A DNA stretch of 64,000 nucleotides from Epiperipatus broadwayi (GCA_028023455.1 JAQFVV010000018.1:4803800-4867799), one strand, 5' to 3'; counted from the first letter of the stretch, positions 23,167 to 37,300 are shown. Program-made: numbers and translations. Notes: a model not told the origin generated them from the letters alone.

Positions 23167-23350
23167 AGTCGTCAGCGAGGTGTTAGCGATTAAAAATACT
23201 AGAACTAGCCTAGCACTTTATTTAATGCCTAACTATTGAGAAGAAAATCTGAAACTTTCAGACATTCAAATGTCCAAAAATCCAGCTATCTAACTCAAAT
23301 AGCCGTATGGGACTGAACTAAGTTCAGATACACCATATATTAATAGCTCT
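23164..23350 (-). repeat. Diverged relic of the 456-bp hammerhead-bearing unit
   Basis: On the minus strand this segment resembles the 456-bp unit at 37301-38958. CGTCAG followed by GAGG (plus strand, 23170-23180) matches the ribozyme-core flank. TATGGGACTGAACTAAGTTCAG (about 23301-23322) matches the unit's TATGGGTCTGAACTCAGTTC. A hammerhead core CTGACGA is present (complement of 23169-23175), but the second half of the fold is cut off by the end of the RTE. Confidence is limited because the match is patchy. Confidence 0.4.
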
Positions 23351-23468
23351 AGCAATATAAAATCGCCAAAGCCTTAATAGCAAAAACTAAAATTAAATTG
23401 ATAAAAAATCAAGACAGATGTCATATGACCTAATTTTAATAAAGCTCGTATTTACAAACGTTATATAC

Positions 23469-24923
23469 TGTAACGTTTTTCGTATTACTAGGCCACTATA
23501 CGCCTCAAATTTATATTTGAGCGTGAGTTGATCAAGCTGTATCAAAAGAAAAAAGAAAGTTGTATTTCTTTTCCTAAAAAACACAGCTATATTTCCTGAT
23601 CAAACTTTGCCTATTGATGGTTGAGAATTATGCTATTGATGAGATCAGCTTTTAATTTATTTGATAGGCACCAGGTCTTTTTATTCTAAAAAGACCGCTG
23701 ATATCTGTCGCCAGCATGTCTCGCAAATAAAAAAAAAAAAAAAATATTTTTAAAATTATTGGTCTTAGATTTTAAGAATCGGTAATTTTACGGTAAACTA
23801 GAATTATCTTTTTTTTTGAGATTATTATTGCTGGGCTTATTCAAACATATTGGCTAGGTAAATTACTTTTAAATCTTATTAAACTAATAATAACTTTAAT
23901 ACTAAAAAGAATAATAACCATTATTAATAACGCACAATGAAAAAGGTTGATAAAAGTATAATCTCTTTTATTCTAACAAACTAAAATATTTATAAGTTAA
24001 ATTACGAATTAACTAAACTGGAAAGTACACACATGCTAATCCAGATAATGAATCGATTAACAAAAACAGTTAGATTAAATAATGAACGCAATTTAATAAT
24101 GTTCCAAGATCTTGTATAAAATTCTTTATAAGAAAGTCCCTTGAATACGAAAAGTCTATATCAGGATGGTAGTCTAAGCCTAGATAAATAATTGTTTGCA
24201 AACTTTTAAGTCACTATCAGGAAAATTTATTCTTAACTTACCGGTAAGTTCATGTAGGTTTATGGGATCCCAGATCATGAGAATTTCCATTGGTCTCTCC
24301 TGCCGGCGTCTTCCATTATTGTTCCGTTCTATAGCTGGAGAAAAGACACGGTTGTAGTGACCCTTTTATTGCCAAAAGTGGTCTTCACAAGTCCCGTTTC
24401 CATGCTTGCGTGACAGCTTGGTACAGCAAGGGGCATACCTGTGTAGAAGTATATTTCTTGCCACAGGTTATGCTCGTGGAAACCTCCAACTTTCAGAGAC
24501 GTAACTAGAAGTAAAAGAGAAGACCCAGATTGAAGTTGTCATCTCCTTTTTATATCGCGCTCCGTTTTTGGAACTTCTGTGCACTCTTTTGTCTTTTTAT
24601 CAGCGTATAAGATAATAATCTTATACACTCTCTCTTAAATTTAAGTTACAAAGTTCTCTTTTTTTTTAGCATTATTCTTCCATCTTTAATTAGCTAAAAT
24701 ATTTTTCTTTTAGCTTATACTTTTGGAATTCTTTTAATTTATCTGGATTAGTAATCTGTATGTCATTTATTCTTTCCAATTAGATAAAAAAAAATAAGAA
24801 TGACAATTTTAACCTTCATTGCACGTTTTAACAAAAATTATACTAATCAAAAAAAAATCTAAATTTACTTTTTTAGCTTTTACCAAATGCCAATATATTT
24901 GTAACATATAAATAAACGTTACA
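23469..24923 (-). repeat. Probable solo LTR
   Basis: The segment is bounded by TGTAACG (23469-23475) and CGTTACA (24917-24923), a perfect terminal inverted repeat of the kind ending LTRs. The same TGTAAC start is used by the LTRs at 15775 and 18815. On the minus strand it carries a TATA box (ATATAAAAAG, near 24554-24545) and, about 180 bp further on, AATAAA (24370-24365), in a GC-richer block (24250-24580). This order sets the strand. No internal region or partner LTR is nearby. A (TA)n run flanks 24924 onward; a clean target duplication was not seen. Confidence 0.45.
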
Positions 24924-27900
24924 ATATATATATATATCAATTTAAAATAAATATATATATATATATCATTCTCGTGGGTTGTTTTTTTTTTGTTGCAATT
25001 GTATGTATATACTTAATAAAATGAAGTTAAATATGAAAAAAATTTTAAACTATATTCTGATTCTTTATTATATGTTTATATGATTTAAATAATATTTGTC
25101 AACACAATTATTTTTATTCCATATTTTGAAATAGTATTTACAGGTTTTATTCAAGTTAATATTGTAATATTAATTTATTTTTTAAGTAATAATTTTAAAA
25201 TTTTTTATATGTTTTAAATTTTATATAAATAACAAAAATCTTTTTTTCTTCCATATGTTTGTTTTTAATTCTATAATTCTGATTTCTATTGTAAATATTA
25301 TTATTATTTAATAATATATGAAATCGTATAGTTAATAAATAAATTAATATAGCTATGCTGATTTAAGTAACTATTGAAAATATTAATTCCCCAACTATAA
25401 ATAATAATAAAAAAGATATAATAAAAAAATAAAAATTTCATTTAAAATCATTTTTAAAATGCAGTAATGTTTAATAAGATGTTCACTCACGGGTTAGTAT
25501 TCTTTCCCTATTATATTTTATTTCATTTATAGATTATATAAGTATATATAAATGCAGAAAAGCAGCCATGAGATTTATTTGTTTTAAAGAATATATATAT
25601 TATAAATCTTTATACAGATAACTGAATATGGTATAAAAAACGATGTGAGAATGACCTATGTAAAAATTGTGTGAAAGATTGAAATAATATATATATAAAG
25701 TAAAAAATATATTGGAATTAGGATTTTCACATGAAAAAGATGTTTTATAATTCGTAGAAATTTTTTATGAAATATAATTGTATTATAACTTTATCTTTCT
25801 TATTGCATTGCCAAATCCAAATAATATTAATATCATCTATGTTCTTTACTACTTTTTGCAATATTTTTTTACAGCGATAGTTTTGATTGCCCCAGCAATC
25901 TTCTTCAGAACTTCTACTTATATTTCCAAATCTCAATCGAAATTGTCAGTTGGTTGTAAAAAAGTATTGTAAAAAGTAATAAAGAGCATAGAAGATATTA
26001 ATAAATATAATAGTATTTGATAAATATTAAAAATGTTTTTTTTAAAAAAAGTCTGTATCTGATAAAATAACAATTATAATTTCATCTTGTTAAATAACTA
26101 TTAGCTTATGGAACTTTTTTTAAAATCCCAAACTCCATCATCAGTCAAGGCATTAAGAAATACTGCATGTTTTTTTAACTAAAACTACTGTTATTTCAAT
26201 ATTATTATCAATTATTAGGAACTATTAAATACTATAGACATCTTAAATAAATAATTATATGCCAGATTTTTAGGATCATGTAACATTTAAAGCTATAAAA
26301 GAAACACGAAACAATTTTAATACATCAATTCCCAGTCAATTTAACAAAATGAAATGTTTTTCTATTTTATTAGTCTGAAATTAATTAATCTAGAAACATT
26401 TAACTTTTGAGCCTACCGTTATTATTACTGTGTTTCATTGTAATCATTATTAATCTATTTGTAAGAATTATTATCAATTCTTTATCAACAAGTTCCCAAT
26501 ACAGTTTACACCATAGTCCTTTCTTTGATTTTGTATTTGTTTGTTTCTGCATTACTTTTTAGAATTCATATATTATCTTATATTTGTACCCTTACTTAAA
26601 TTTAATTTTATTTTAAATTTGTAGCAAATGATGACCTTCTTTTGTAGCATTTCTATAAATTTCTTTTTTGTATTAGCAAATATTCCTATATCATCACATA
26701 TATTTTACCCTTGTCAAGGCAAAACAATATCATCTTATCTAAATAAATATTGAATAAAATGAGAATAAATAACAGATTTATTTTATATATAATATTGAAT
26801 TTCAAAAATTTCACATACTTCACTTTTCAGCAAAAAACTTTTATTATTGATTACAGTTTCGACTGTACCATGCAGTCTTCATCAGATCTTATTCTATTCT
26901 TTTAACTTTCTCTATCCTCCATCTTACTTTATATTTCTATCAGCATTTCTCTTTCTGTAAATAGACATTTAATTGTTCAAATATTTTTGTCTCAAGAGTA
27001 ATTTTTAGGTTTTTTATGTAGATTGTATCATTTTAAAAAATATACATTAAACAAAATAACCCAAATCTCTCAAAATTGTACACATTTTCAAAATATGTTT
27101 AATATATTAGCAAACTACTTTCTTTCAAAACTGTCAATTTTCATTTTAATTGCATGCAGATTTAAACTTTTTACTTGTTTTTTATTAGACTTTCTTAAGT
27201 TAGTTCACAATTGTTTCCAATGAATTTAAATACATGGTTAAGCCATTTAAGTGGTGCTAAAACATTTCTTAAATGTAAACAATTTTACTGCCAGTTTTTA
27301 AAAAGAAAAACTCCAAAATCTATTGTTAACAAAAATCATCACTCTGAGCTAAAAATTATGCAAATCCTGATTAGAATGTATAAATTACTTGTAATAAAAA
27401 TTGACAAGTTGTTGCCCTTATTGTTATATAAAGATTTACACACTTCATTGGAATACAAAGACTACATCATAATTTTAAAAAATTCTATATTACGTTTTTA
27501 ACATGGTTTTACAAATTGTTATTATAGTTCATTTAAAAATGAAAATTTCTGAAAACCCATCGAATATATTACAATAATTATTTATTATTGTCATCATCAT
27601 TAGCAACTATTTATGAGTGAGCATCATCATCTTAACTTCAGCTAATAAGAAACAAAGATAGAAAAACAAAAAATTTATCTAGATTGTAATCTCTAATATC
27701 ACATGATGATTCTTTAGTCTATTTATTTAACATTTTGAAAGACTGTCTTTTAACTTCTGCAGTAAATTTTCCTTTTTGAAAGACTTCAACACCTTATGTA
27801 GTTGTAGTTGGTCAATATATTCTATCACTAAATATATCTTTTGATCAAAGTAATATGTAAAGCACTGAATAACCTTTATAATGCATATAGGATCTATCTA

Positions 27901-28068
27901 TTCTACAAAAAAACTATGCTCAAATTTACAATAAAATACTTTATAGGAAGTCTATTATGATTCATTCATTTTACCAAGTTCAGTCCTAGATGCAATAGCA
28001 TCATCTCCAACAAAATAAAGAATATATTTACTGATTGGTCTTATAATCTTACTATCACATTTTAGAAA
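24924..28068. other. AT-rich non-coding DNA
   Basis: TA microsatellites occur at 24924-24967. Scattered short open frames carry no recognisable domain. Confidence 0.5.
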
Positions 28069-30190
28069 TATTATCATCATTATCAACATTTTGAACCATT
28101 ATCAATCCTCTGCAAGATGTCTCTCCACTCCATCTTTTTTAATCTCTGTCTTCTCTTCTTCACCTCACACCAACACACTTCTTTATTTCATCCATCCATC
28201 TCACATATGGTCTCTTTCTAAATATTTTACAATCTTTTGGAATCCAGTTTAAAATTTTAACTGTCTATCTATTATTATTTCTTCTAGAAATATGTTCAAT
28301 ACAACTCCACTTCAGTCTCTTAATTCATTCAATGATGGCAGTAACCTTTTTATCACCCATGTATTTTACTTTTAATCTCATCTTGCTACTTCTAATATTC
28401 ATCTCTCCATATTTTTGAGGGTCTAAAGTCTCTGTATTGTTTTTTTGTTAAGCGTCCAAGTGTCAGATTCATAAGTAATAACTGATAAAATACATTTATT
28501 AAAAACTTTCCTTTTCAAACACATAGGCATATTTCCTTTTAGTATCAAGTTATTTATACCAAGAGCACTCCATCAAAGTTTAATTCTATGATTAATTTTA
28601 TCTATTATGTTTTCATTTGTAGTAATAATCTGATTAAGATATTTATTGTTCTTAGCTTCTTTTAACTCACCATTATCAATCTTTATTTTTTCCTTTTGAG
28701 AAAATCCATTGAACATTACTTTAGTCTTTTTAATATTAATCTTTAATCCTATTTTTTACTTTCATTTGATAATTCTTGCAACATTTTATTGAGCTCTAAA
28801 TTTAGCATTATTTAAAAATGTAAATGACTTAAATAATTTTCTTTTTACTTTTAATCCCTTAGCCTTTCATTTTAATCCACAAAATACTTCTTGCAAAACT
28901 GTTGTAAAACATGTTGGAGATATAGAATCACCCTGTCACATACCCTTCTCAATGTTAATCTTTTTAGTATCACTATGTAATTGTTGCTGTTGGATTTTTA
29001 TAAATATTCTTTAGAATATTATAGTATTCTGGATCTACACTTTGATGATCCAATGCTTTAATCACTGAAGAAATTTTTATATAGTCAAATGCCTTTTCAT
29101 AATCTAAAAATCCAAAGCATAATAGCAACTCATATTCATTGTTTTTTTCTATTAACTTCTCTCAATACTTGGATATGATCCACTGTACTAAAACCACTTT
29201 TAAATTTAGCTTGTTCTTTAGGTAGTTTTCTCTAACCAAGTTGTAATTATTTTGATAAAAATTGTGTATAGAACTAATAAGAGACTGATAGGTCTGTAAT
29301 TTCTGATATCTCTTTTATTATCTTTTGTAAATATTAATGTATTTTCTCAATCATCTGGTACATCTTTATCATTTAAACATTGGTATATAATTTTGCCAAA
29401 AAAAATATATTTTTTACCTGTTTCTTTTAAGATATTAATTATAATTCTATTATTACCTGGAGCTTTTTTCTTTTTCATAAATTTAATTGCATGTCTCCCT
29501 TCTTTATTTAAAATCCTGAGCAATTCAGAAGATATAGTAGTTGTAGGAGGTACTTTTTCTTGTTCTTTATACCTATATTATTCTTGATAGAACTCTTCTA
29601 CACATTTCATGATGTTATCTCTCTTTTTAATAATAGTTCCATCTTTGTTTTCATTGCATAAACTAAGTTTCCTAACAATACCAAAATGTTGTTTTACACT
29701 CTTGAGACTTTTATTCTCTTTTATAACTTTTTATACTAGTGCATAATCATAATTTTTTATATCGTCAGTTCTTTTTCACATCATTTTACAAAATTTGAGA
29801 TAGTCAGTTCTTCTTAATGCATCATTTTTATATAATTTCATATTTTTTCTTTTCTTCATAAATTGACTTGTCTCAGTAGAAGTTTTACTGGTCAATTGCT
29901 GCTATTTTTTTACCAGCTATCTTTATTGAAGTAAGTAGAAGTGTATCAGTTATTTTTTATTGATTTTATTCAAATCTGAATCATGTTCAAAATCTATTAA
30001 TATTTGCAAATTCTAGTTTAAATTCATTGGAATGTTTTTGAAGATTAAAAATATCAACTGTGAATATTGTTTTTCTTAATAATTTTTGTGTCTCTACTTT
30101 TGCATTAACATGTATCTTATATCTCTCTAATCGGTGATTACTTCCATAAAAGAAATATTGAGATATTTTTAAATCATGCATACAAGTTTT
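28069..30190 (-). pseudogene. Antisense RTE LINE relic
   Basis: The minus strand is collinear with the RTE at 20377-23163 from its endonuclease end to the 3' terminus. The piece at 30271-29987 reads SNHRLERYKI and LLRKTIFTVDIFNLQKHSNEF, equivalent to about 21020-21140 of the good copy. The 3' end near 28110 has the complement of CAGAGGATTGATAATGG, followed by a GATAATGATGATAA tail. It is heavily decayed by stops and indels and carries no functional frame. Confidence 0.8.
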
Positions 30191-31785
30191 AATAAAGATT
30201 TTTCCTTTACAAAAGTAATTATTCAAACAAAAGTTAAAAGAATTTAGGTAACATAACCAGCCAACAGTCATATTTTATTAAATCTATTATTAAGTCAAAA
30301 GCTGAAATTGTGAGTTATGCATTAACAAAACATACAAAATCTTTGCCTTAAAAGAAGCATTCTTAGAAGCCAGCAATTCATTAAGATTTATTCAAAAGCA
30401 AAAATGAAATTCTTTCCACAATTAAAGATGTATATTATTCGCATCATACTGTTAGTATCTTACATAAGTTCCATATTCTGATTTGGTTGCACCATTAACT
30501 GAAGATAGGTAATTGCATTGTTTTGTGTTTTTTTCTTTGCAATTTTGATGAATTTCTAACATACTTATATTTCTCAGCATTATATTTTTATAAAAATGTT
30601 TTTTTAAGGATATGAATGTGGGAAAAAAATATTGACAGTAAGATGTTTACTGCATTTTCAAAAAACATATAGAAGCATGGGGGAATCCAACATATAAAGA
30701 TGCATTGGTGGAAATTAATGAAGTATTATTATTATTTTGTAATATATAGTTGGTAAATATGACAGTGGAGAAAATTACAAGTATCTCTTTTCCTGCAAAA
30801 AACTCTCACCTCTGCTTTAAGATATCTTAAAATTCTACCACAAGGTAATATAAGTATAATTTTTTTTTTCAAGGAAAGCATAACTTTTCATCTCAAGAAT
30901 ACTGAGCTTGTAATGAACACCAAAAAAAGTATACTATTTATGGCTTTAAGGACATGTAATATAAAAGTGCACTTATTTCTTATCTGAAATGCAGGTGATA
31001 CAGTAGGTTTAAAATTAATAAACTCAGATTTAAAAGGTTTGAAATAAAATATAGATGGGGATTTCTGTACCCTTAGGTAAAACTGTTTTGCAATACTACA
31101 TCAGATTTCAAAACAATTTTAATTCAGCCACAACTTAAGATTAGGAGATTTTGTTTAAACATATGCATATTTGTTGTTATGTTTCTAAGATATTGGAATT
31201 TATTGTTAAAATATAGATATTAGTATTTAAATGCAATAAAGAATAGACGAATAGATCAGATAAATAAATTGGCAGATTGCTTAATAAATTGATTTAAGTA
31301 AATAGGCAAACAAGCATATAAATAGATAAGTCAATAAACAGATAGATGTTGATAAATAATTAGGGAGAGAGAGAAAGACTAATGGATACGTGGATAGATA
31401 AATGGATAGAAAAATAACAGATAACGGCATATTTATGTTTTAAGTGAAAATGATTTTATTTATTATTTAAAAAATAATATAAGAAATATGCTTTACATTT
31501 TTATTATATGAAATAAATTGTTATACTCCATGTTTATATTGTTAAAAGATAAATGAAAAAATATGTTTTATTGAATAATGCTAATGCAAATGATAAAAAA
31601 CCAAATTCAGGTATTGAATAAGGATGAGTTTAGTTTCTACATAAATATGTTTTATATACAAGGAGATTGTAAAGTAATTAATTTTTTTAAAATACATTAT
31701 AAATTATATTTTAAAAAAAACATTAACATCATTCAAATCACCAACATTAATTTTAACTTAATCCAATGATCTACTAACTTTAGAA
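30191..31785. other. AT-rich non-coding DNA
   Basis: GATA-like short repeats (AGATAAATAGGCAAA-type, 31240-31420). No coding region was recognised. Confidence 0.5.
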
Positions 31786-31789
31786 TTCC

Positions 31790-32600
31790 TTTCATTCTAT
31801 GAAGGCAAAGAATGTTATTAAACTCCTTTGTGCATCATCTTATTAATGGAAGAATTTATTTCTTATGCTGTGTTCTATGAACCTGAATAAGTGATACTAA
31901 GTGCAATATCCAGGAATATGGGAGGATGTTATAAAAATTCCCACCTTGCAGAATTTGTTTTTGCATTATCTGGCTGCAATATTACCCCTTTTTGATTGAC
32001 AAGTGCAGGAGGTTATTTTAACAATTCTGGGTGTAGTAACTCTAATTGGTCCCAATAGATGACTGCTGTGATACTTTTACCTTGTTTCATGAATTCATAA
32101 TAAATAATTATATGAATATCCCAGCAAACCCACAAAGGAACCTTCTGTAAGTTCATATCTAGGTATTGGAATTGGAGTTTGATTTGAAAAAACCAATTCT
32201 TATTTGTATTTAATATTCTTATATAGCATCCAGTTTTCATCATCAATTATGATTCATTTCAAAAAGGGGTCATTTTGTTGTTGGGTCAACGATAAATTAC
32301 AAATTGTCCATTTCTGTCCTTTACAGTTTACTGTCAGTTCATATGGTATCCATGCACGAACCTTGCCAATTTTATGTAAGTGCTCTTGGACAATTTACCA
32401 TGTTGAATTAAGTTTCTCTGCTAATTCTTTTATGGTTTGTTTTGGATCTGATTTAACAAGGGTCTTAAAAACATCATTATCTAGGGTAAGAGTCTTCCAG
32501 ATCGAGGCCAATCAGAGAGATAAAAAAAAATGTCTGCAAATTTCCTAAATCATCGCTAACATTTGTTAACCTTCAATATGTCTATATAAGTTGAACAAAT
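31790..32600 (-). pseudogene. mariner-family transposase relic
   Basis: The minus strand carries a broken mariner (Tc1/mariner superfamily) transposase. From N to C: KTLVKSDPKQTIKELAEKLN and HLHKIGKVRAWIPYELT (DNA-binding region, about 32480-32320); NDPFLK near 32260; VPLWVCWDIHIIIYYEFMKQ (about 32140-32080), whose WD corresponds to a catalytic-core block; and a degenerate DNAKTNSARWEFL then HPPIFLDIA segment (about 31960-31900), equivalent to the DNAxPH and HPxYSPDLAP blocks of intact enzymes. The downstream catalytic Asp of that last block is not readable. Frameshifts and stops abound. Terminal inverted repeats were not identified. Confidence 0.75.
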
Positions 32601-33562
32601 GATTTTGTTAGCCTCAGTAGCATTTTTTTAGCTAAATAAAAACAGCATACAATTACATAAATGCTGCTCTTCAATGTTAAAGTTCGCAGTATAAATAAAA
32701 TAATCTAAAATTTAAAAAAAAAAAAGATGTCTTAAATAGAGAATTAATTCTATTATTTAAATAAAAATTAAATTTAGTAATTTATGTTTTATTTAAATTA
32801 AAACAATCAGCTAAAAATGAATTATTAAAAATAATTGATTACTTTCCAGTCCGTCTTATACTATTGATCAAATGCTTAAAAAGAAGCTAGAATAGATTTT
32901 TTACGACTTTGAAAAAGATGTAAACATATATGTAATTTTACATGATAAATCTTTTTATGATTTTTTAGTGTAATGATTATGCATTTGTCTACCATGCTCA
33001 TGACCTACAATCAAGACTTAATCAGGTAAAATCTTGGGGAAAAAATCTGTCCATAAAAACTATATATCCTATCTAGTAAATATTTATCTAATATTATTAA
33101 TTTAGAATAAAAATAACAAGTTACTCTGGGCTGGTCAGCTGAGTCTCAATGCAATGATTATGAAAACAAAAACTACTACTATAATCTGTTGCCATGGGAA
33201 ACTGATTCTAGTCCTATAGATGTTCAGTCTGGGATTTATCTTTACTTATATATATAATCATGAAAGTTTTTAAAAATTGTATATTATTTAAAGCAAGAAA
33301 ATATGTTTTTGTCTTGAAGAATCCAACAAATCTATTTGCAAATTGCAGACTATCAAAATTTTTACTATTAATCATTATATATATATATAACATTAAAAAC
33401 TAATATTTTAAAGTTAAAGTTCTTTGTAACGTATTTGAATATACTAGAATATACTTATTCAGTTTTTAATTTGCTGAAATTGAGCAATTGTATTATACAA
33501 TTATTTAAAAAAAAAACTAAACTTTAAGATATTTTAAATAATTTTTTTTTTTTTCGTTTCAG
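32601..33562. other. Intron sequence upstream of the CACNG exon
   Basis: AT-rich. It ends in a long pyrimidine tract and a CAG 3' splice site (AG at 33561-33562). No upstream CACNG exon was recognised here or earlier in the window. Confidence 0.6.
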
Positions 33563-33703
33563 TGGCCATTCGTCGTTCAAGCATTTTCCCTTTAATAAGC
33601 TGCTTTCTTCTGTTCATTGCTGGTTGCTTAAGTTTTGCTGGTCAGGTATCTCGGAAAAAGAAATTTTTAACGTTTTTAGCAGGAATAATTTTTGTTTTTG
33701 CTG
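33563..33703 (+). CDS. Stargazin/TARP-type CACNG subunit, internal exon (TM2-TM3)
   Basis: TARPs are four-pass membrane proteins of the claudin/PMP22 fold that bind AMPA-type glutamate receptors, control their trafficking and modify gating. This 141-bp exon encodes RRSSIFPLISCFLLFIAGCL (second transmembrane helix with its SSIFP entry motif), a short basic loop (SRKKK) and FLTFLAGIIFVFAG (first half of the third helix). It has a strong 3' splice site (T-rich tract, then CAG) and a 5' splice site GTAAGA at 33704. Both introns are phase 1: the exon starts with the last two bases of one codon and ends with the first base of a Gly codon, which is completed by GA at 57502. I recall vertebrate TARP genes having an exon of this size at this place. 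The residues SSIFP and the FVFAG-to-GLCTFVG join confirm the family. Confidence 0.9.
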
Positions 33704-36639
33704 GTAAGAACCATAAGTTTTATTATTATTATTATTGTTATTGCATCAATAATAATTTATATTTATATAAAATAAAATATACAATTCAAAAAGGTAGACG
33801 TCTAGATAAATATAATTCCATAATCGATAGGCAAAGTCCAATTGTCTGTTTAAAGGTGTATTTATATTTTATGATGTAGTTATAAACTTCTTATCTATAT
33901 CTAAAGCCGGTGATGCAATTTTGAAAACTGACGCGATCAGCAATATGTCAAGTTATCATTCGTTAATAGAATTTAGTTATTGGATGCCTGGATTCATCTT
34001 TTAAGCAAAGATATATATGCTATATCTGATTAATTCCTGTTTTCGTTGTTTTAAACAGACCTGTACTAAAACTAAGATGATGTACTGCGTGTAATTTAGC
34101 TCTCGGCATAGAACAATCCCCTCCCTCCTATTACATTCCACCCTTAGAACAATATTGAAAATTTGCGTACAATTGTTATTATACATTGTATATACAAGTA
34201 TAAATAGAATCGTTGTTAATTAATGAGATGATGTTGTATAAAGAATGTCTAAATTGAAAGATATGTGCAAAGAATAAACTAATTGAATACATCGTAAGAT
34301 GTGTTTTCTTTATTTTATTGACAGCTAAGTTATTTAAAACGTACGTGGAAAGAAAAGGATTAATTAAATGGGATATGTTTTTCTTTCTTTTGTGATACTT
34401 TAGAATCGGAATTTTATTTTTGAGTAAAAGACAGAAATACTTTTGTTAACGTAAATCAAGGGACTTAATTTATATGTTTACGTGAATATCGATAATTAAA
34501 ATTAATATTTAAAAAATACATTCCTTTTTAAAAAAAAAAAAAAAAGCTACAAAATGGAGACAAAAATATATATACATAAAGATTTTTTAACTGCTGTGTC
34601 ATTTCAGAATTAAATCTTAATTTCTGTGGAGAATTTATTGCCGTGATCAAGCCGGTTCGTGTCTGTCATTTCCGGGGCTCTCACATCTTATGATCCCTCG
34701 AGCGAGAAACTAATTGATTATTATTAAATTCTAAAAGCAGATTAACATTTTAATTGTCCACCTAAATAAGTGTGTAATGAGAGAAAATGCTGAGTAAAGA
34801 CAAAAAATTTTAAAAAAGTTCCACTTAAACTGTTTATAGAAATTATACATCCTATTCAACATAGTCTTGTACCACAGCAATTATCTGGCCAACAATGATA
34901 TATGAAGTGAAAAATACAAAGTGGAAAGTTGTATTAATTATTCAGACCATATAACAAGTTAGATCTTAAAATATTAGCAAAATAACTAGAGCTTGCAAAG
35001 TTAAAAAGATGAATCTTACACTTGATTTTATTTCAAAATTCTCTCAGCCCTTGCTTTGCAAGTACTTATAAGTACTCTCTGTTCTGAGGAAATTATAATT
35101 GCTTGATCATATATGTAGAGCGAATGATGATTAAAATTAAAATCCTTAATTTTTGATATTAAACAAGGCATAAACAAAAAAGAAAGATTACCCCTCCCTT
35201 TCCCATAGATTATAATTACAATTATCAAAAAATAATGTGGAGCTAATTTATATTTGTTCAGCATTCTTCCAATAAATAGATCAAACTGGGAGATGCACAA
35301 AGTATTAAGTTTATACTGTATCTGACCATTTTTATAAAACAAGATCTAAATATGAAAAAAGTTTAACTATTTTTCCTTCTAATTTATACCATTTTAGTTC
35401 AAAATGCCAAAAATAAAACAATTAGACTTATTGCCTGGGAAAAAATTATTTTTTAAAAACTTTTTCCAGAATAAATGCATTTTAAGCTTTTATTTAGATT
35501 TAAAATCCAGATTATGAACATGGCTGATAATGCACTAAAAATTATATCATGAGAATAATATTTTTGTAGTGTAATTTTCACTAAACCACTCTGACACAAG
35601 ATGTGGACTGTTTTCTATATGTTTTTAACAACTTGTGGAGGAGTATAATCATAAATATATAATCAGAGACATGTGAAAAAGATGTGTAATTCCAAGATGC
35701 ACATTTCATGCTGAACTGGCACTCATCAATTGACCCAGATCACATTCTGTTACACATATCTTTATCATTGTTTAGTATAGTTTAAATGTTAATTAAGTAC
35801 CAAGAATGACTAGAATTATATATATATATATATATTGTGACAGTCAGTCTTAAATGACTGCCACAAATATGGCTGCAAGCATAGTTGCAGCCCAAACAAA
35901 TGTACATATTATAATAAAAGGAATGGTATGTGCAGGTATATTTTTTCTGTTGCTTACACACACACTATATTGTAAATAAATAGGATGAATGGTGATAATA
36001 TGCTTATAAATAAACAAATGCGAACACCACATATAAATATGTATTTTGCTGTTAATAAATGCTATATATTTTTTTTTATTTATGATATGAATAAATATGG
36101 CAGGGGATTAAAGAAATTATTGCGAAAAACTGAAATGTATTTGCAAATAACCCAACAGTAAACATGTTTTATTTTGATTTTTGATTTTATTTTAGATTCT
36201 CAAATGTTGTATTTTTGTTTTCTGTTACTTGTTGAATATTCTTTTTGGAAAACTTAAAAACAATTTTTATGTGACAACAAGTATACAGTTTAAGTTTTAT
36301 AAATTTTTTTTAGAACTTAATGTTCATGATCGCAGGCAGGCCAATGACCTCTTTCTTTTATTGTATAATGTTTTGGGGGGGAAATGTAGAAATTGTATCA
36401 GTGGTCATTCGGCTTGACACCTACTCAAAATTATTTAATTAAATAAATGTGATTTTATTTTATTGTTTAAAGAAATCAAGGGATTGGAATTTAAATGGTC
36501 TGTGAAATTCTGAAATTAATTAAAAGATAAAGTTATCGTAAGACAAATTTTTTTCCAAGCAGATAGCTAAAATTAAATCCATTGTTTGGACTTAAGTAAT
36601 TAAAAACAGGGATTAATAATTTAATTAAAAACAGAAATG

Positions 36640-36830
36640 TAAAAGCAATAACTTGTGGAGGGGATGAGAGAATACACCCTGTAATGGGGAGGATGTATAA
36701 AGGCTGGTCAGGTGAAATTTAATTAGTTAGCTGGGTTATATTCGTTCATACTCATGGGCACTCTTACCCGTTCTCTTGGAGTTAGCAGTATAGTTTTCGG
36801 AGTGTATGGACGGAAAAGCAGAATTATGAG
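36640..36830 (+). promoter_or_regulatory. Promoter-like or LTR-like segment
   Basis: A GC-richer stretch with TATAAAGG (36697-36704), followed by about 100 bp of less AT-rich sequence. It resembles an LTR transcription start region. A possible LTR edge, TGTGACAG after a (TA)n run, lies at 35836. No matching 3' edge was found. Weak. Confidence 0.25.
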
Positions 36831-37287
36831 TGTAAAAAAATATTTTTTCAGAATGCTGAACAAGTGGAAGAGTCATTAATAGCTGGACGTATTTTAAAAG
36901 GTGCAGACCAAGAAATATGAGACTTATAGACTGAGAAAGAAAAATACAACTGAAATTTAAGCTAATGTTTTATATTGCTAAGAGAATGGAATCAATATTT
37001 ATTCATGATACAGCAATGAACATGGAGTAAGAAACCAAGTTCAGTACATTCGCACCGCTCGAATCCCTACATAGCCCTCCAGTGATGTGACTTTCTATTT
37101 CTTAATGTGTAGCAGCTATGGACAATTTGCCAACCTCCATTGAAGCCCTGTTAAGTAATCACCTGCACAGCAGATATATATCGCCCTCAAAATCCTAGCC
37201 CGGAGAAGAATGAAGCCTTTGGGAAGTATTATTTATGTTTTTATATCTATTTTTTATGTCTTATTACGAGTAATTGTATATTTTACT

Positions 37288-37300
37288 AATATTGCTATTA
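37288..37300. repeat. Target-site duplication, left
   Basis: AATATTGCTATTA, identical to 38959-38971 on the other side of the 456-bp-unit array. The boundary bases TTA are ambiguous because the unit also has TTA before AGCATCAC. Confidence 0.8.

Noticed and set aside
34630-34715. Less AT-rich island, possible exon
   Set aside because: No convincing splice sites with a conserved reading frame, and no CACNG-like residues.
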